DNA of 64,000 nucleotides from Palsa-504 sp963806335 (GTDB taxonomy: Bacteria; Actinomycetota; Actinomycetes; Streptosporangiales; Streptosporangiaceae), in NCBI GenBank assembly GCA_963806335.1, contig CAWDXO010000010.1, positions 186,001 to 250,000 on the forward strand, given 5' to 3'. Below, piece after piece: positions 1 to 8,382 of this stretch. Below the pieces are notes generated by a model. That model did not search any database, had not been told where the DNA came from, and saw only the letters and a program-made list of their open reading frames with translations. The position numbers and the translations under genes are program-made. Positions within the stretch are counted from its first letter, which is position 1, and each line of letters starts with the position of its first letter.

Positions 1-1267
1 CCAGCACCAAGACCCGCCTGCCGCTGGCGGCGAGCCCGGCGGCCTGCGCCAGCTGTTCCTGCTGGCCCCCCGGCAGCACCATCTCCGGCGCCCCTAGCAC
101 CCAGGTGCCGTGGCCGGCGAAGCTGGCCGCGCTCCACTTGCGCGCCGAGGAGAACGGCACGGCAGCCTGCCGCGGCCATCCCTCCGGCGGCGGGAACGCC
201 TGCCCGACGGCGGCCAGCGTCGTGTTGCGGTTCTCGTCGTCGGCCAGCGCCCCGAGTGCTGCCTCAGCCGGCGCCTGGCCGTCGATCCGGACGAGGCTGT
301 CGAAGGCGATGGTCCCGTCGGTCAGGGTGCCGGTCTTATCCAGGCACACCACGTCCACCCGGGCCAGGCCCTCGACCGCGGGCAGCTGCTGCACTAGGAC
401 CCGGCGCCGGGCGAGCGTGACCGCGGCCACGCCGAAGGCGACGCTGGTCAGCAGGACCAGGCCCTGCGGGACCATGCCGACCAGCGCCGCGACCGTCCCG
501 CTGGCAACCTGCCGTACGTTCCCATGAGCGTGCCACCCGCTGATCACCAGCAGCACGGCCACCGGCCCGATCGCCCAGGTGACGTAGCGCAGGATCTGGT
601 TGATGCCCTCCATCAGCTCCGAGCGCACCAGCGCGAAACGCCGCGCCTGGGCGGCGAGCTTGCGGGCGTACGCGTCCGCGCCCACCCCGGTGGCCTGGTA
701 GCCGCCTGACCCGGCGACCACGAAGCTGCCCGACAGCAGCCGGTCACCCGCCCGCTTGCCCACCGGCTCGGACTCCCCGGTCAGCAGCGACTCATCAGCC
801 TCCAGACTCGTGCTGGCCCGCACCACCCCGTCCGCGACCAGCTGATCCCCGGCCCGCAAGTCGACCAGGTCACCGGCGACGAGATCCGCGACAGCGATGT
901 CCCGCGGCGCGCCGTCACGGGTCACCCGGACTCGCGGGGCGCTGAGCACGGCGAGCCGGTCGAGCGTCCGCTTGGCGCGCAGCTCCTGCAGGATGCCGAT
1001 CAGCGCGTTGGTCACTAGCACGACGCCGAACAGGGCGTCTTGCGGCTGGCCGACAACCAAGATCAGAGCTAGCAAGACACCGAGGATGAAGTTGAACCGG
1101 GTCAGGATGTTCGCGCGCAAGATCTCGGCGACCGACCGGCTGGTGCGCTCCCCGCCCGCGTTCGTCAAGCCGTGCGAGCGCCGCTCGGCCACCTGCGCAC
1201 TGGTCAGGCCGGAAGGCGGCGTCTCCGCGGTCGGCGCGGTCGGCAATGAGGGTGCCGCATCAGTCAT
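1..1267 (-). CDS. CtpE-like P-type cation ATPase, 3'-truncated by the window edge
   Basis: About 422 N-terminal residues of a membrane P-type ATPase. The ATG at 1267 opens a frame that reaches the phosphorylation motif DKTGTLT, whose Asp is about residue 310. An actuator-domain LTGES motif precedes it. The order (short cytosolic head, two membrane helices, actuator domain, two helices, DKTGT) and phrases such as VQQLPAVEGLARVDVV resemble mycobacterial CtpE, a calcium-uptake ATPase of the plasma membrane. It lacks an N-terminal heavy-metal-binding domain. The rest of the nucleotide-binding domain and the C-terminal helices lie outside the window. Calcium as substrate is inferred from family resemblance only. 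Confidence 0.85.
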   Translation of the reverse strand, partial: MTDAAPSLPTAPTAETPPSGLTSAQVAERRSHGLTNAGGERTSRSVAEILRANILTRFNFILGVLLALILVVGQPQDALFGVVLVTNALIGILQELRAKRTLDRLAVLSAPRVRVTRDGAPRDIAVADLVAGDLVDLRAGDQLVADGVVRASTSLEADESLLTGESEPVGKRAGDRLLSGSFVVAGSGGYQATGVGADAYARKLAAQARRFALVRSELMEGINQILRYVTWAIGPVAVLLVISGWHAHGNVRQVASGTVAALVGMVPQGLVLLTSVAFGVAAVTLARRRVLVQQLPAVEGLARVDVVCLDKTGTLTDGTIAFDSLVRIDGQAPAEAALGALADDENRNTTLAAVGQAFPPPEGWPRQAAVPFSSARKWSAASFAGHGTWVLGAPEMVLPGGQQEQLAQAAGLAASGRRVLVL

Positions 1268-1794
1268 GCAGAGTCACCACGTTGCGGTCGAGACCAGCGG
1301 AACGCGCGGCCAGGCCTAGGCCGGGTATCGACGGCACCGACAGTGTCCCCGCCTGGCGAGGCCTCCTCAGCTGTCCCAGAACCGTCCCGGCTCTGGCTGC
1401 CGCATCGACAAGCAAATGCCGCATCGCGACCGCCAGGCGGCGCCACGCTGCGTCCTTCATCTCAATCACGACCCATCGGCCAGGGCCCTTGACAGCCCTC
1501 AGCAAAGCGCCGCCTCAGCGCCTCCGCCAGGGTTATTGGTCCTGGAAACCGCCGCATTTGGTCACCATCTCAAGCCGCGCCGCGCTGGTCGGTCCCGGCC
1601 CTCTCCTACGTCGTTTCTTCAGCCGTTGCCGAGCTGGATGGCCTTGATGAGCAGGAGGAAGGCGATGATGAGGTATCCGCCGCAATGCGGACCGGCGCGA
1701 CGTCTCGCACTTCCTGTCACGGCGCTCTAGCCTCTGCGCTTGCTCAGCGGCATCCTTCAGCTTTCCTGCAGGGTTCGTTTCGTAGCGTGATGCC
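1268..1794. other. Intergenic stretch, no convincing gene
   Basis: About 530 bp between the divergent ATPase and response-regulator genes. Reading frames here have no recognisable domain. On the minus strand a hydrophobic tail (GYLIIAFLLLIKAIQLGNG) ending at a stop at 1619-1621 could be the end of a small membrane protein, but no start can be placed. Promoters for both neighbours are presumably inside this stretch. Confidence 0.4.
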
Positions 1795-2475
1795 GTGCGC
1801 GTGCTGGTGGTGGAGGATGAGGCCCGGATGGCCGGGCTGCTCCGGCGTGCGCTGCGGGAGGACGGTCACGCGGTCGACGTCGCGGCCGACGGGCCCGAGG
1901 GCCTGTGGCTGGCGACCGAGAACAGCTACGGCGCGATCGTCCTGGACGTCATGCTGCCCGGCCTGGACGGGTTCCAGCTCTGCCGGCGGTTGCGCGAGTC
2001 GGGGAGATGGGTCCCGGTGCTGATGGTGACGGCCAGGGACGCCGTCAGCGACCGGGTCCGCGGGCTAGACGCCGGAGCCGACGACTACCTGGTCAAGCCG
2101 TTCAGCCTGCTGGAGCTGGCTGCTCGGCTGCGGGCGCTGGCGCGGCGGGATGATAGGCGCCGGCCGGTGATCCTGGCCGAGGGGGACCTCAGGCTGGATC
2201 CGGCCGCGAAGCGGGCGTGGCGGGCCGGGACCGAGCTTCGCCTGTCGCCGAAGGAGTTCTCCCTGCTGGAGCTGTTCCTCAGTCATCCCGGCAGGGTCCT
2301 GACCCGCTCGGAGATCATCGACGCGCTCTGGGATTTCGCCTATGACGGCGGGTCCAACGTCGTCGACCAGTACGTGAACTACCTGCGCCGCAAGATCGAC
2401 CTCCCGTTCGGACGGCATGACATCGAGACGATCCGCGGCATGGGATACCGGCTGCGCCAAGCCGACGGCGGGTAG
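1795..2475 (+). CDS. OmpR/PhoB-family response regulator
   Basis: 226-aa DNA-binding response regulator. Residues 1-115 form the receiver domain, with acidic residues E7-D8, phospho-acceptor D51 (in VLDVMLPG), T79 and K101 (in VKPF). Residues about 125-222 form the winged-helix output domain ending in TIRGMGYRL. The start is GTG at 1795. The kinase gene begins 4 bp after the stop, so the two are cotranscribed. It may control the redox operon starting at 3701, because three 11-bp-spaced repeats typical of OmpR-class binding sites lie at 3621-3653. That target is inferred. Confidence 0.93.
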   Translation: MRVLVVEDEARMAGLLRRALREDGHAVDVAADGPEGLWLATENSYGAIVLDVMLPGLDGFQLCRRLRESGRWVPVLMVTARDAVSDRVRGLDAGADDYLVKPFSLLELAARLRALARRDDRRRPVILAEGDLRLDPAAKRAWRAGTELRLSPKEFSLLELFLSHPGRVLTRSEIIDALWDFAYDGGSNVVDQYVNYLRRKIDLPFGRHDIETIRGMGYRLRQADGG

Positions 2476-2479
2476 CGGC

Positions 2480-3535
2480 ATGCCGATCCGGCTGCGCCTG
2501 GCTGTCGCGTTCGCGGCGATCGCCGCGGCGTTTTTCGCGCTGGGCGGCTGGCTGTTCGCCAGCGGCCTGTCGTCGGATGAGTCCATCCAGGGCCAGGTCG
2601 CGCGGGAGCTTGCCGTCGGCGGCGCCGTCTTCGTCGCCGTCGCGGGCCTGGGCGCCTATTGGCTGGCGCGCGCCGCCCTGTCCCCGGTCGAGCGGCTCAG
2701 GCGGCAGGTCGCCGCGATCTCAGCCCGTGACGAGGCGTCACAGGTGAAGGTCCCGCCGACGAGGGACGAGGTTGCCGCGCTGGCGGGCACGATGAACGAG
2801 TTGCTTGCCCGGCTGCAGCATGCCATGGCCAGGCAGCGCGCCTTCGTCGCCGACGCCAGCCACGAACTGCGCACACCGCTGGCGGTGCTCCGCGGAGAAC
2901 TCGAACTGGCGTCACGGCCCGGCCGCGACCGCGATGAGCTGGCCGCGGCCGTGCACAGCGCCGCGGCCGAGGCCGAACGGCTGGCCCGGCTGACCGACGA
3001 CCTGCTGCTGCTGGCCAGGAGCGATGAGGACCGGCTCAGCCTGCGGCGGGAGCGGACGGACATCGGGGAGCTGCTCGCGTGCAGCGCCGGGCTGGCCGGT
3101 TCCCGCCTGGCCACGGCCGGGATCGCCTGCCGCATCGACATCCGGGCCGGGACGTATGCCGATGTCGATGCGGACCGGATCCGCCAGGCCGTCGACAACC
3201 TGGTCAATAACGCGCTGCGCTTCGCCCCCGGGGGATCGGCGATCGTGCTCGCGGCCGTCGCCGACGGCGCCGATCTCGACATCGAGGTCCGTGATGCCGG
3301 GCCGGGCTTTCCGGACGGCTTCCTGCCGTACGCGTTCGAGCGGTTCCGCCGCCCAGACACCGGCCGGGCGCGCAGTGACGGGGGCGCCGGACTGGGGCTC
3401 GCGCTCGTCCAGGCCATCGCCATCGCGCACGGCGGAGTGGCGACGGCCAGCAACGGTCCCGGCGGCGGCGCCGTGGTGGCCCTGCATCTGCCCGGTGCCG
3501 TCAGTCCTCCTTTATCGCGCCACGCACGCCCCTGA
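2480..3535 (+). CDS. Sensor histidine kinase, partner of the preceding regulator
   Basis: 352-aa membrane histidine kinase. Two membrane segments (about 8-28 and 45-66) enclose only a short extracytoplasmic loop, so sensing is probably within the membrane or through a partner. A HAMP-like linker follows, then the HisKA box DASHELRTPL with H128. The ATPase domain has an N-box (VDNLVNNALRF), a G1 box (DAGPGF) and a G2 box (GAGLGLALV). I chose the ATG at 2480, just after the regulator stop. An in-frame upstream ATG at 2417 would overlap the regulator by about 60 bp and looks unlikely. Confidence 0.92.
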   Translation: MPIRLRLAVAFAAIAAAFFALGGWLFASGLSSDESIQGQVARELAVGGAVFVAVAGLGAYWLARAALSPVERLRRQVAAISARDEASQVKVPPTRDEVAALAGTMNELLARLQHAMARQRAFVADASHELRTPLAVLRGELELASRPGRDRDELAAAVHSAAAEAERLARLTDDLLLLARSDEDRLSLRRERTDIGELLACSAGLAGSRLATAGIACRIDIRAGTYADVDADRIRQAVDNLVNNALRFAPGGSAIVLAAVADGADLDIEVRDAGPGFPDGFLPYAFERFRRPDTGRARSDGGAGLGLALVQAIAIAHGGVATASNGPGGGAVVALHLPGAVSPPLSRHARP

Positions 3536-3620
3536 TGCCGGCCTGCGCTCTTGGCGCGGTCGCCGGGCGGGCACCCGGGAACAGCTGCATGAAAGGCTGC
3601 CGCGAAAGATGTGAGGGCTC

Positions 3621-3653
3621 TCATCGGCCTTTCACGGTCAGTTCATCGCGGCT
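3621..3653 (+). promoter_or_regulatory. Candidate OmpR-type operator: three 11-bp direct repeats
   Basis: Three consecutive 11-bp units begin TCATCGG, TCACGGT and TCATCGC, with exact 11-bp periodicity, about 50 bp upstream of the start of the redox operon. Tandem repeats at one helical turn are the usual binding pattern of OmpR/PhoB regulators, and such a regulator is encoded just upstream. Binding is inferred. Confidence 0.5.
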
Positions 3654-3700
3654 CGCGCAGTATCGAATCACAGACTCAGCGCGGAATGGGGGAGACGGCG

Positions 3701-4093
3701 ATGGACGCAGACGACGGCTACCGTGACGGACGGGTACGGCTACCGGAATCCGGCAGCCCGGCCACAGCCGGACGCACCAGGGGTCGCCGGGACGGTATCC
3801 GGCATGCCCGGCGTGTGTCGAACTGGACCGCAGCGGCGTTGATCGCCGGCACCGCGGCCGCCGCGGTGGGCCTCGCCCATCAGGCGCTGCCAGCCCAGGT
3901 TCCGGCCGCGAGAACAGCAGCGCAGGCCGCCGGGCCTCCGGCATGCGCTCAGGGCGGGAACGCGCCCCAGGTGACGCACTCGGTCGCGACCACCAGCGCG
4001 TCCGGCGTGACCACAACCAGCACCACCCACACCGCCAACTGCCGGACCGTCGCCACCCAGGTCCGGAACGTCCCGGCACGCGAGGACAACTGA
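3701..4093 (+). CDS. Small single-pass membrane protein, possible flavinylation target
   Basis: 130 aa. A basic N-terminus (RTRGRRDGIRHARR, about 26-39) precedes one membrane helix (about 42-60), followed by an Ala/Pro stretch and a Ser/Thr-rich exported tail with two cysteines (82 and 114). The tail contains SASGVTTTS (99-107), which loosely resembles the SGAT-type motif modified by ApbE enzymes. The next gene encodes ApbE and overlaps this one by one base (TGATG). The start at 3701 follows a GGGGGAGA ribosome site; an ATG at 3686 is the alternative. No FMN_bind fold is recognisable, so a flavin-carrier role is speculative. Confidence 0.7.
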   Translation: MDADDGYRDGRVRLPESGSPATAGRTRGRRDGIRHARRVSNWTAAALIAGTAAAAVGLAHQALPAQVPAARTAAQAAGPPACAQGGNAPQVTHSVATTSASGVTTTSTTHTANCRTVATQVRNVPAREDN

Positions 4094-5142
4094 TGGCGAT
4101 TCCGGCGCCCGGGCTGACCGGCACCGCGGCGTGGCAGCTGGTGCTGACCGGTGACGAGGCCGTCGCCGTGGCCGAGCGCGACGCGCTGGGCACCAGCGCC
4201 AGGGTCGCGATCTGGCCGCCGGGCAACTTGCGCATCGCGCGCACCGCGGTGGACTACGTGCTGGCCGAACTTGACGAGCAGGCGAGCAGGTTCCGCGCCG
4301 ATTCGCAGCTGAGCTGGCTGCACCGTGCCGGAGGCGGCCTGTTCCTGCTCGGCGACGGCCTGGCCGAGGCGGTCGGCGTCGCGCTGGCCGCGGCCCGGTG
4401 GACCGGCGGCCTCACCGACCCGACGGTCGGCGGTGCCCTCATCGCGCTGGGCTACGACCGTGACTTTGCCGCCATCGACCCGGACGGCGGCGGCACGCCC
4501 GCTCTGCCGGTCCCGGTAGCGGGCTGGCAGCAGGTCGGGCTGGACGGGCGGCTGCTGCGCCTGCCGCCGGGCATCCGGCTGGACCTGGGCGCGACGGCGA
4601 AGGGAGTGGGCTGCGACCGGGCGGTGCGGGCGGTCATGTCGGCCGCCGGGCCTGTCGGCGGGACACTGGTCAGCCTCGGCGGCGACATCGCCGTCGGCGG
4701 CACGCCGCCCCGCGGCGGCTGGCCGGTCACCGTGGCTGACCAGCCGGATGAGGCTGGCTCTGCTGGCGCGCAGCTTGTCCGGCTGACCGGCGGGGCGGTC
4801 GCCACCTCGTCGGTGACTTGCCGGAGGTGGCGGCGCGGCGACACGGTGCTGCATCACATCGTTGACCCCGCGACCGGGCTCCCCGCGCAGGGTCCCTGGC
4901 GGACGGCGAGCGTCGCGGCGGTGACCTGCGCCGACGCGAACGCCGCGGCGACCGCGGCGATCGTGGCCGGCCCGCGGGCGGAAAGCTGGCTGGCCGGGGC
5001 CGGGCTCCCGGCCCGGCTGGTTGGCCACGACGGCCAGGTGATATGCATCGGCGGCTGGCCTGCCGCCAGCGGGCGGCCGCTGCCGCTGACTCCGGTCAGC
5101 CACGTCTATGCCGGGGTGGGGCCGACGGGAGGGGGCAGGTGA
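4093..5142 (+). CDS. apbE: FAD:protein FMN transferase (ApbE family)
   Basis: 349-aa enzyme that attaches FMN covalently to Ser/Thr of target redox proteins. The core motifs are present: an early DSQLSWLH segment, LDLGATAKG (about 158-166), SLGGDIAVGG, and the metal-site motif HHIVDPATG in the C-terminal third. No clear lipoprotein signal is seen, unlike many ApbE proteins. The ATG at 4093 overlaps the upstream stop, and the next gene starts by GTGA overlap, so the genes form one operon. Its target is probably within or near this operon, the preceding Ser/Thr-rich membrane protein being one candidate. Confidence 0.93.
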   Translation: MAIPAPGLTGTAAWQLVLTGDEAVAVAERDALGTSARVAIWPPGNLRIARTAVDYVLAELDEQASRFRADSQLSWLHRAGGGLFLLGDGLAEAVGVALAAARWTGGLTDPTVGGALIALGYDRDFAAIDPDGGGTPALPVPVAGWQQVGLDGRLLRLPPGIRLDLGATAKGVGCDRAVRAVMSAAGPVGGTLVSLGGDIAVGGTPPRGGWPVTVADQPDEAGSAGAQLVRLTGGAVATSSVTCRRWRRGDTVLHHIVDPATGLPAQGPWRTASVAAVTCADANAAATAAIVAGPRAESWLAGAGLPARLVGHDGQVICIGGWPAASGRPLPLTPVSHVYAGVGPTGGGR

Positions 5143-5729
5143 CCGCGCTCGGCGGATCGCAGGCCCTGTGGTTCGTCTCGCGCGGCAGCGGGCTGGCTCT
5201 GCTTGTCGCGTTCAGCGCAGTGGTGGTGCTCGGCGTCGCGGCCCGGCCCGGCTCGGCGCCGAGGCGCTGGACCGCGCTGGCCATGGGCGAGCTTCACCGC
5301 ACGCTCGCGCTGTTCTGCGTCGCCTTCCTGGGGCTGCACGTGCTGACCGCGGTCCTGGACCGGTACGTCACGATCGGCTGGGCGGCGGCGGTGGTCCCGT
5401 TCGCGTCCCCGTACCGGACGCTCGCGATCGGCCTGGGCGCCCTGGCGGTCGATTCCGCCGGTGCCGTCCTGATCACCAGCCTGGCCCGGCAGCGGCTGGG
5501 CTACCGCGCCTGGCGGGCGGTGCACTGGCTGGCCTACCTGGCCTGGCCGGCCGCGTTCGCGCACGCGGTCACCGCGGGCACCGACCTGCGGATCTGGTGG
5601 GCGGCGCTGACCGAATGGGGCTGTGCGGCGGCGGTCGCAACCGCCATCGTGGCCCGCCTGCTGGCCCGGGCGCGAGGCCCGTTCAGCGAACCGCCGGCCA
5701 TGCCCGAACGCGCCGGGAGGATCCGCTGA
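5139..5729 (+). CDS. Ferric-reductase-like transmembrane haem protein
   Basis: 196 aa with about five membrane helices. Histidines lie in helix contexts (ELHRTLALF, LGLHVLTAV, AVHWLAYLAW, AFAHAVTAG) spaced as in the ferric reductase / YedZ-like b-type cytochrome domain, which carries electrons across the membrane through two haems. The GTG at 5139 overlaps the ApbE stop. It probably accepts electrons from the following NuoF-like flavoprotein and ferredoxin, or delivers electrons to them. The direction of flow cannot be read from the sequence. Confidence 0.87.
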   Translation: MTALGGSQALWFVSRGSGLALLVAFSAVVVLGVAARPGSAPRRWTALAMGELHRTLALFCVAFLGLHVLTAVLDRYVTIGWAAAVVPFASPYRTLAIGLGALAVDSAGAVLITSLARQRLGYRAWRAVHWLAYLAWPAAFAHAVTAGTDLRIWWAALTEWGCAAAVATAIVARLLARARGPFSEPPAMPERAGRIR

Positions 5730-5731
5730 CG

Positions 5732-7027
5732 ATGCCGCCCGCAGGCAGCTCAGGACACGTCACCGCGCTGGACGGTATCCGCCGGCCCGGTACACTGCCG
5801 CGCCTGCTGCCCGGCAGTCCCGCGGCAGGCCCGGTCGGCCTGGCCGCTCATCTGGCCAGGTACGGGCCGTCATCCTCCGCGCTCGGCCGTCAGCGCCGGC
5901 GGGAACTGATCGCGGAGGCTGCCCGGGCCGGGCTCACCGGCCGGGGCGGCGCCGGGTTCCCCGCCGCAGCCAAGCTCGCCGCGGTAGCAGCGGGCCGCGC
6001 CCCGGTAATGATCGCGAATGGCACCGAGGGCGAGCCGGCCAGCTCGAAAGACAAGGTGCTGATGGCCCGGTCGCCGCACCTGGTCCTCGACGGCGCGGTG
6101 CTCGCGGCGGAGCTCGTGGGCGCGAGGGAAGCGGTGCTCGTCGTGCACCACCGCGTCCGCGAGATCATGGACGAGGCAGCCGCCGAGCGCCGTCACGCCC
6201 ACCTCGACCGGGTCAGGGTCACGATCCGGACCGCGGCGGACCGGTTTACTGGCGGCGAGGCGAGCGCGGTGGTGCACTGGATCGAGCAGGGCGTCCCCAC
6301 GCCGGCCGCGAAGCCGCCGCGGCTGTCCGAGCGGGGCCTGGGCGGCAGGCCGACGCTGGTGCACAACGTGGAGACACTGGCGCACCTGGCGCTGATCGCC
6401 CGCTACGGCGCGGCCTGGTTCCGGTCGGTGGGCACGTCGGCCGAGCCCGGGTCGATGCTGGTCACGGTGCTGGGCGCGGTGCGCGAGCCGTGCGTCCTCG
6501 AGATCGCCATCGGCACCCCGGTCGGGCAGGTCCTCGGCCTGGCGGGCGGCCCGTCCGCGCCGTTGCAGGCACTGCTGCTCGGCGGGTACTCCGGCGGCTG
6601 GGTGAATGCCGCCGACGCGGTGGGCCGGCCGTTCTCGTCGGCGGGCCTCGCCGACCTCGGAACGGGAACCGGGGCCGGCCTGATCGCGGCGCTGCCCGCT
6701 GACACGTGCGGGATTGCCGAGACCGCGCGGGTAGTGCGCTACCTGGCCGCGGAGTCCGCCGGGCAGTGCGGCCCGTGCCTGTTCGGCCTGGCCGCGATCG
6801 CGGCCGAACTGGACCGGATCGCCGAGGGCCCGATTACCGACCTCCGCCTGCTGCGGCGGTGGCTCGGGCAGGTCGACGGACGCGGCGGCTGTGCTCATCC
6901 TGATGGCGCGATCCGCCTGGTCCGCAGCGCCCTGCGGGTCTTCGGCGCCGAGCTCAGCGAGCACGCTGCCGGCTGGTGCCGGGGCGCCGGGAGCGTGCTG
7001 CCGGTTCCTCCGGTGAGGCCGCGGTGA
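5732..7027 (+). CDS. NuoF-like NADH-dehydrogenase flavoprotein (SLBB plus Fe-S domain)
   Basis: 431-aa cytosolic protein related to the 51-kDa subunit of complex I. The FMN/NADH-binding region shows GRGGAGFPAAAK (about 69-80) and NGTEGEPASSKDK. An SLBB domain sits about 235-300, with a Cys-containing C-terminal Fe-S region. Where NuoF has ESCGKCTPC, this protein has ESAGQCGPC, so the first cluster cysteine is Ala; a further Cys follows in RGGCAHPDG. The cluster ligand set is therefore incomplete or different. The gene starts shortly after the haem-protein gene and overlaps the ferredoxin start (GTGA). Likely role: NAD(P)H oxidation or reduction coupled to the membrane haem protein. Confidence 0.88.
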   Translation: MPPAGSSGHVTALDGIRRPGTLPRLLPGSPAAGPVGLAAHLARYGPSSSALGRQRRRELIAEAARAGLTGRGGAGFPAAAKLAAVAAGRAPVMIANGTEGEPASSKDKVLMARSPHLVLDGAVLAAELVGAREAVLVVHHRVREIMDEAAAERRHAHLDRVRVTIRTAADRFTGGEASAVVHWIEQGVPTPAAKPPRLSERGLGGRPTLVHNVETLAHLALIARYGAAWFRSVGTSAEPGSMLVTVLGAVREPCVLEIAIGTPVGQVLGLAGGPSAPLQALLLGGYSGGWVNAADAVGRPFSSAGLADLGTGTGAGLIAALPADTCGIAETARVVRYLAAESAGQCGPCLFGLAAIAAELDRIAEGPITDLRLLRRWLGQVDGRGGCAHPDGAIRLVRSALRVFGAELSEHAAGWCRGAGSVLPVPPVRPR

Positions 7028-7287
7028 CCGGTGATTCCGGCGCGCGGCTGCGGGTCGACCCGATCGCCTGCGATGGCCGTGGTCTGTGCGCCGAGGCGCT
7101 GCCCGAGCTGATCACCCTCGATGACTGGGGTTTCCCGATCACCAGCGCTCAGCCGGTGCCAGCCTGGCTGCTGGCCGATGCCCGCGAGACGGCCCGCGCC
7201 TGCCCGAAGCTCGCGCTCCGGCTGGAACACCTCCGCTCGCCGCAGCCGGCTCGCCACCCCGGCAGCCAGCCTAGGTCAGGCCTCTGA
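7024..7287 (+). CDS. Small single-cluster ferredoxin
   Basis: 87 aa. The pattern C-DGRGL-C near the N-terminus and a distant C-P (ARACPKLAL) match the actinobacterial [3Fe-4S]/[4Fe-4S] ferredoxins that have C-x5-C followed by CP. The GTG at 7024 overlaps the stop of the NuoF-like gene, making this the last gene of the redox operon. It probably shuttles electrons between the flavoprotein and a soluble partner. Confidence 0.88.
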   Translation: MTGDSGARLRVDPIACDGRGLCAEALPELITLDDWGFPITSAQPVPAWLLADARETARACPKLALRLEHLRSPQPARHPGSQPRSGL

Positions 7288-7426
7288 CCGGTTGGTGAGC
7301 AGGGAACCGTCCGGGCTTGCGGGCAGCAGCACCCCGTCGGCCAGCCCCGCGGCTCCGGTCACGACTTCCATGCGGGCCAGCGCCCGCCCGTATGCGCGTG
7401 CCCTGCCGCCATGCCCGTACTGGCCG

Positions 7427-7915
7427 TCAGCCGACACGGACGCCGGTGACGGCGAACCGCTCCACGGCGGCGACGTGCCCGCCGGTAGCCACCGCGATCG
7501 TTATCACCTGGCCGGGCGCGGCGAGGAAGGTCACGCTGGCCGACCACGGGCTGCGGGTACCGCCGGCCGCCCGGCAGCAATAGGCGCCCACCGGTAGCTG
7601 CGCCGCCAGGGTATGCACACTGACCTGGATGTTCTCATCGACCCCGGTGATCGTGCCGCCAGCCGTCACCGGCGAGGACATCGTGCTGCCATACACCGGG
7701 CGGTCCACGGTGAACGTGCGGTCGTCGGTGCCGACAACCTCCCAGGGCGCGTCCTTGCCGGAGCCGAACCGCACCAGGTGGATGATCGCGGCCGTGCTGA
7801 TGGTGCCGTCCGGCAGCTTGATCCCGACCAGGACGTGCGCGTCACCGCCGCTGACGGCGCTGCTGGCGACCTGGGTCACGCCGCTGGTCCTCCTCACCGG
7901 ACTCAGGTACACCGG
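7427..7915 (-). pseudogene. Secreted beta-rich domain protein, N-terminus lost or frameshifted
   Basis: About 162 C-terminal residues read as a plausible extracellular beta-sandwich (HLVRFGSGKDAPWEVVGTDD, then GSTMSSPVTAGGTITGVDEN), ending in an Ig-like segment before the stop at 7427. Upstream in the same frame the composition turns to Arg/Gln/Pro-rich shadow sequence, and no signal peptide or credible start is found in any frame. I infer that the N-terminal part has been lost by frameshift or rearrangement. The domain resembles Gmad2/Ig-like modules, with low certainty. A short minus frame at 7285-7436 follows it and is of unknown meaning. Confidence 0.5.
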
Positions 7916-8382
7916 GATGCCCGCGCGGGCTTCCCTGTCGCCGCCATCGTGATCTCGCGCCGGCTGGGCAATAGGGCGTTCGGCCGCATTAGCGGGACCA
8001 AGGTCCCGCCTATCCGACACTGCCCGGGCCGCCCGGAGTTCGCCTCGACCTGGCCGGGCAGTGACCTGGTCTGGACCGCTGCCAGCCTGATGGTCACCTT
8101 GCTGCTGTTGACCTCCGGCTACTTTCCCCGGTTGCGGCCTGCCAGCCCGAACCTGGCATGTGCCCACCTTCGGGGGAAAAGGCGAAAGCCTCCGCGCACC
8201 GGGCCAGGTGACCGGCTCACGGCGGGCAGGCCGCCCCTCCGGGCAAAGGGATGATTTTTCCCGAACGGACCGTGGTGCACGCCACGGCTTCGGGTCATTC
8301 GCGGAGACGAGGTGCGAACGGCCCTGATAACCGGGCCTTCCGGCCCGGGGCCATCCCGCCGTCCGCGTTGCAGGCTGGGGGC

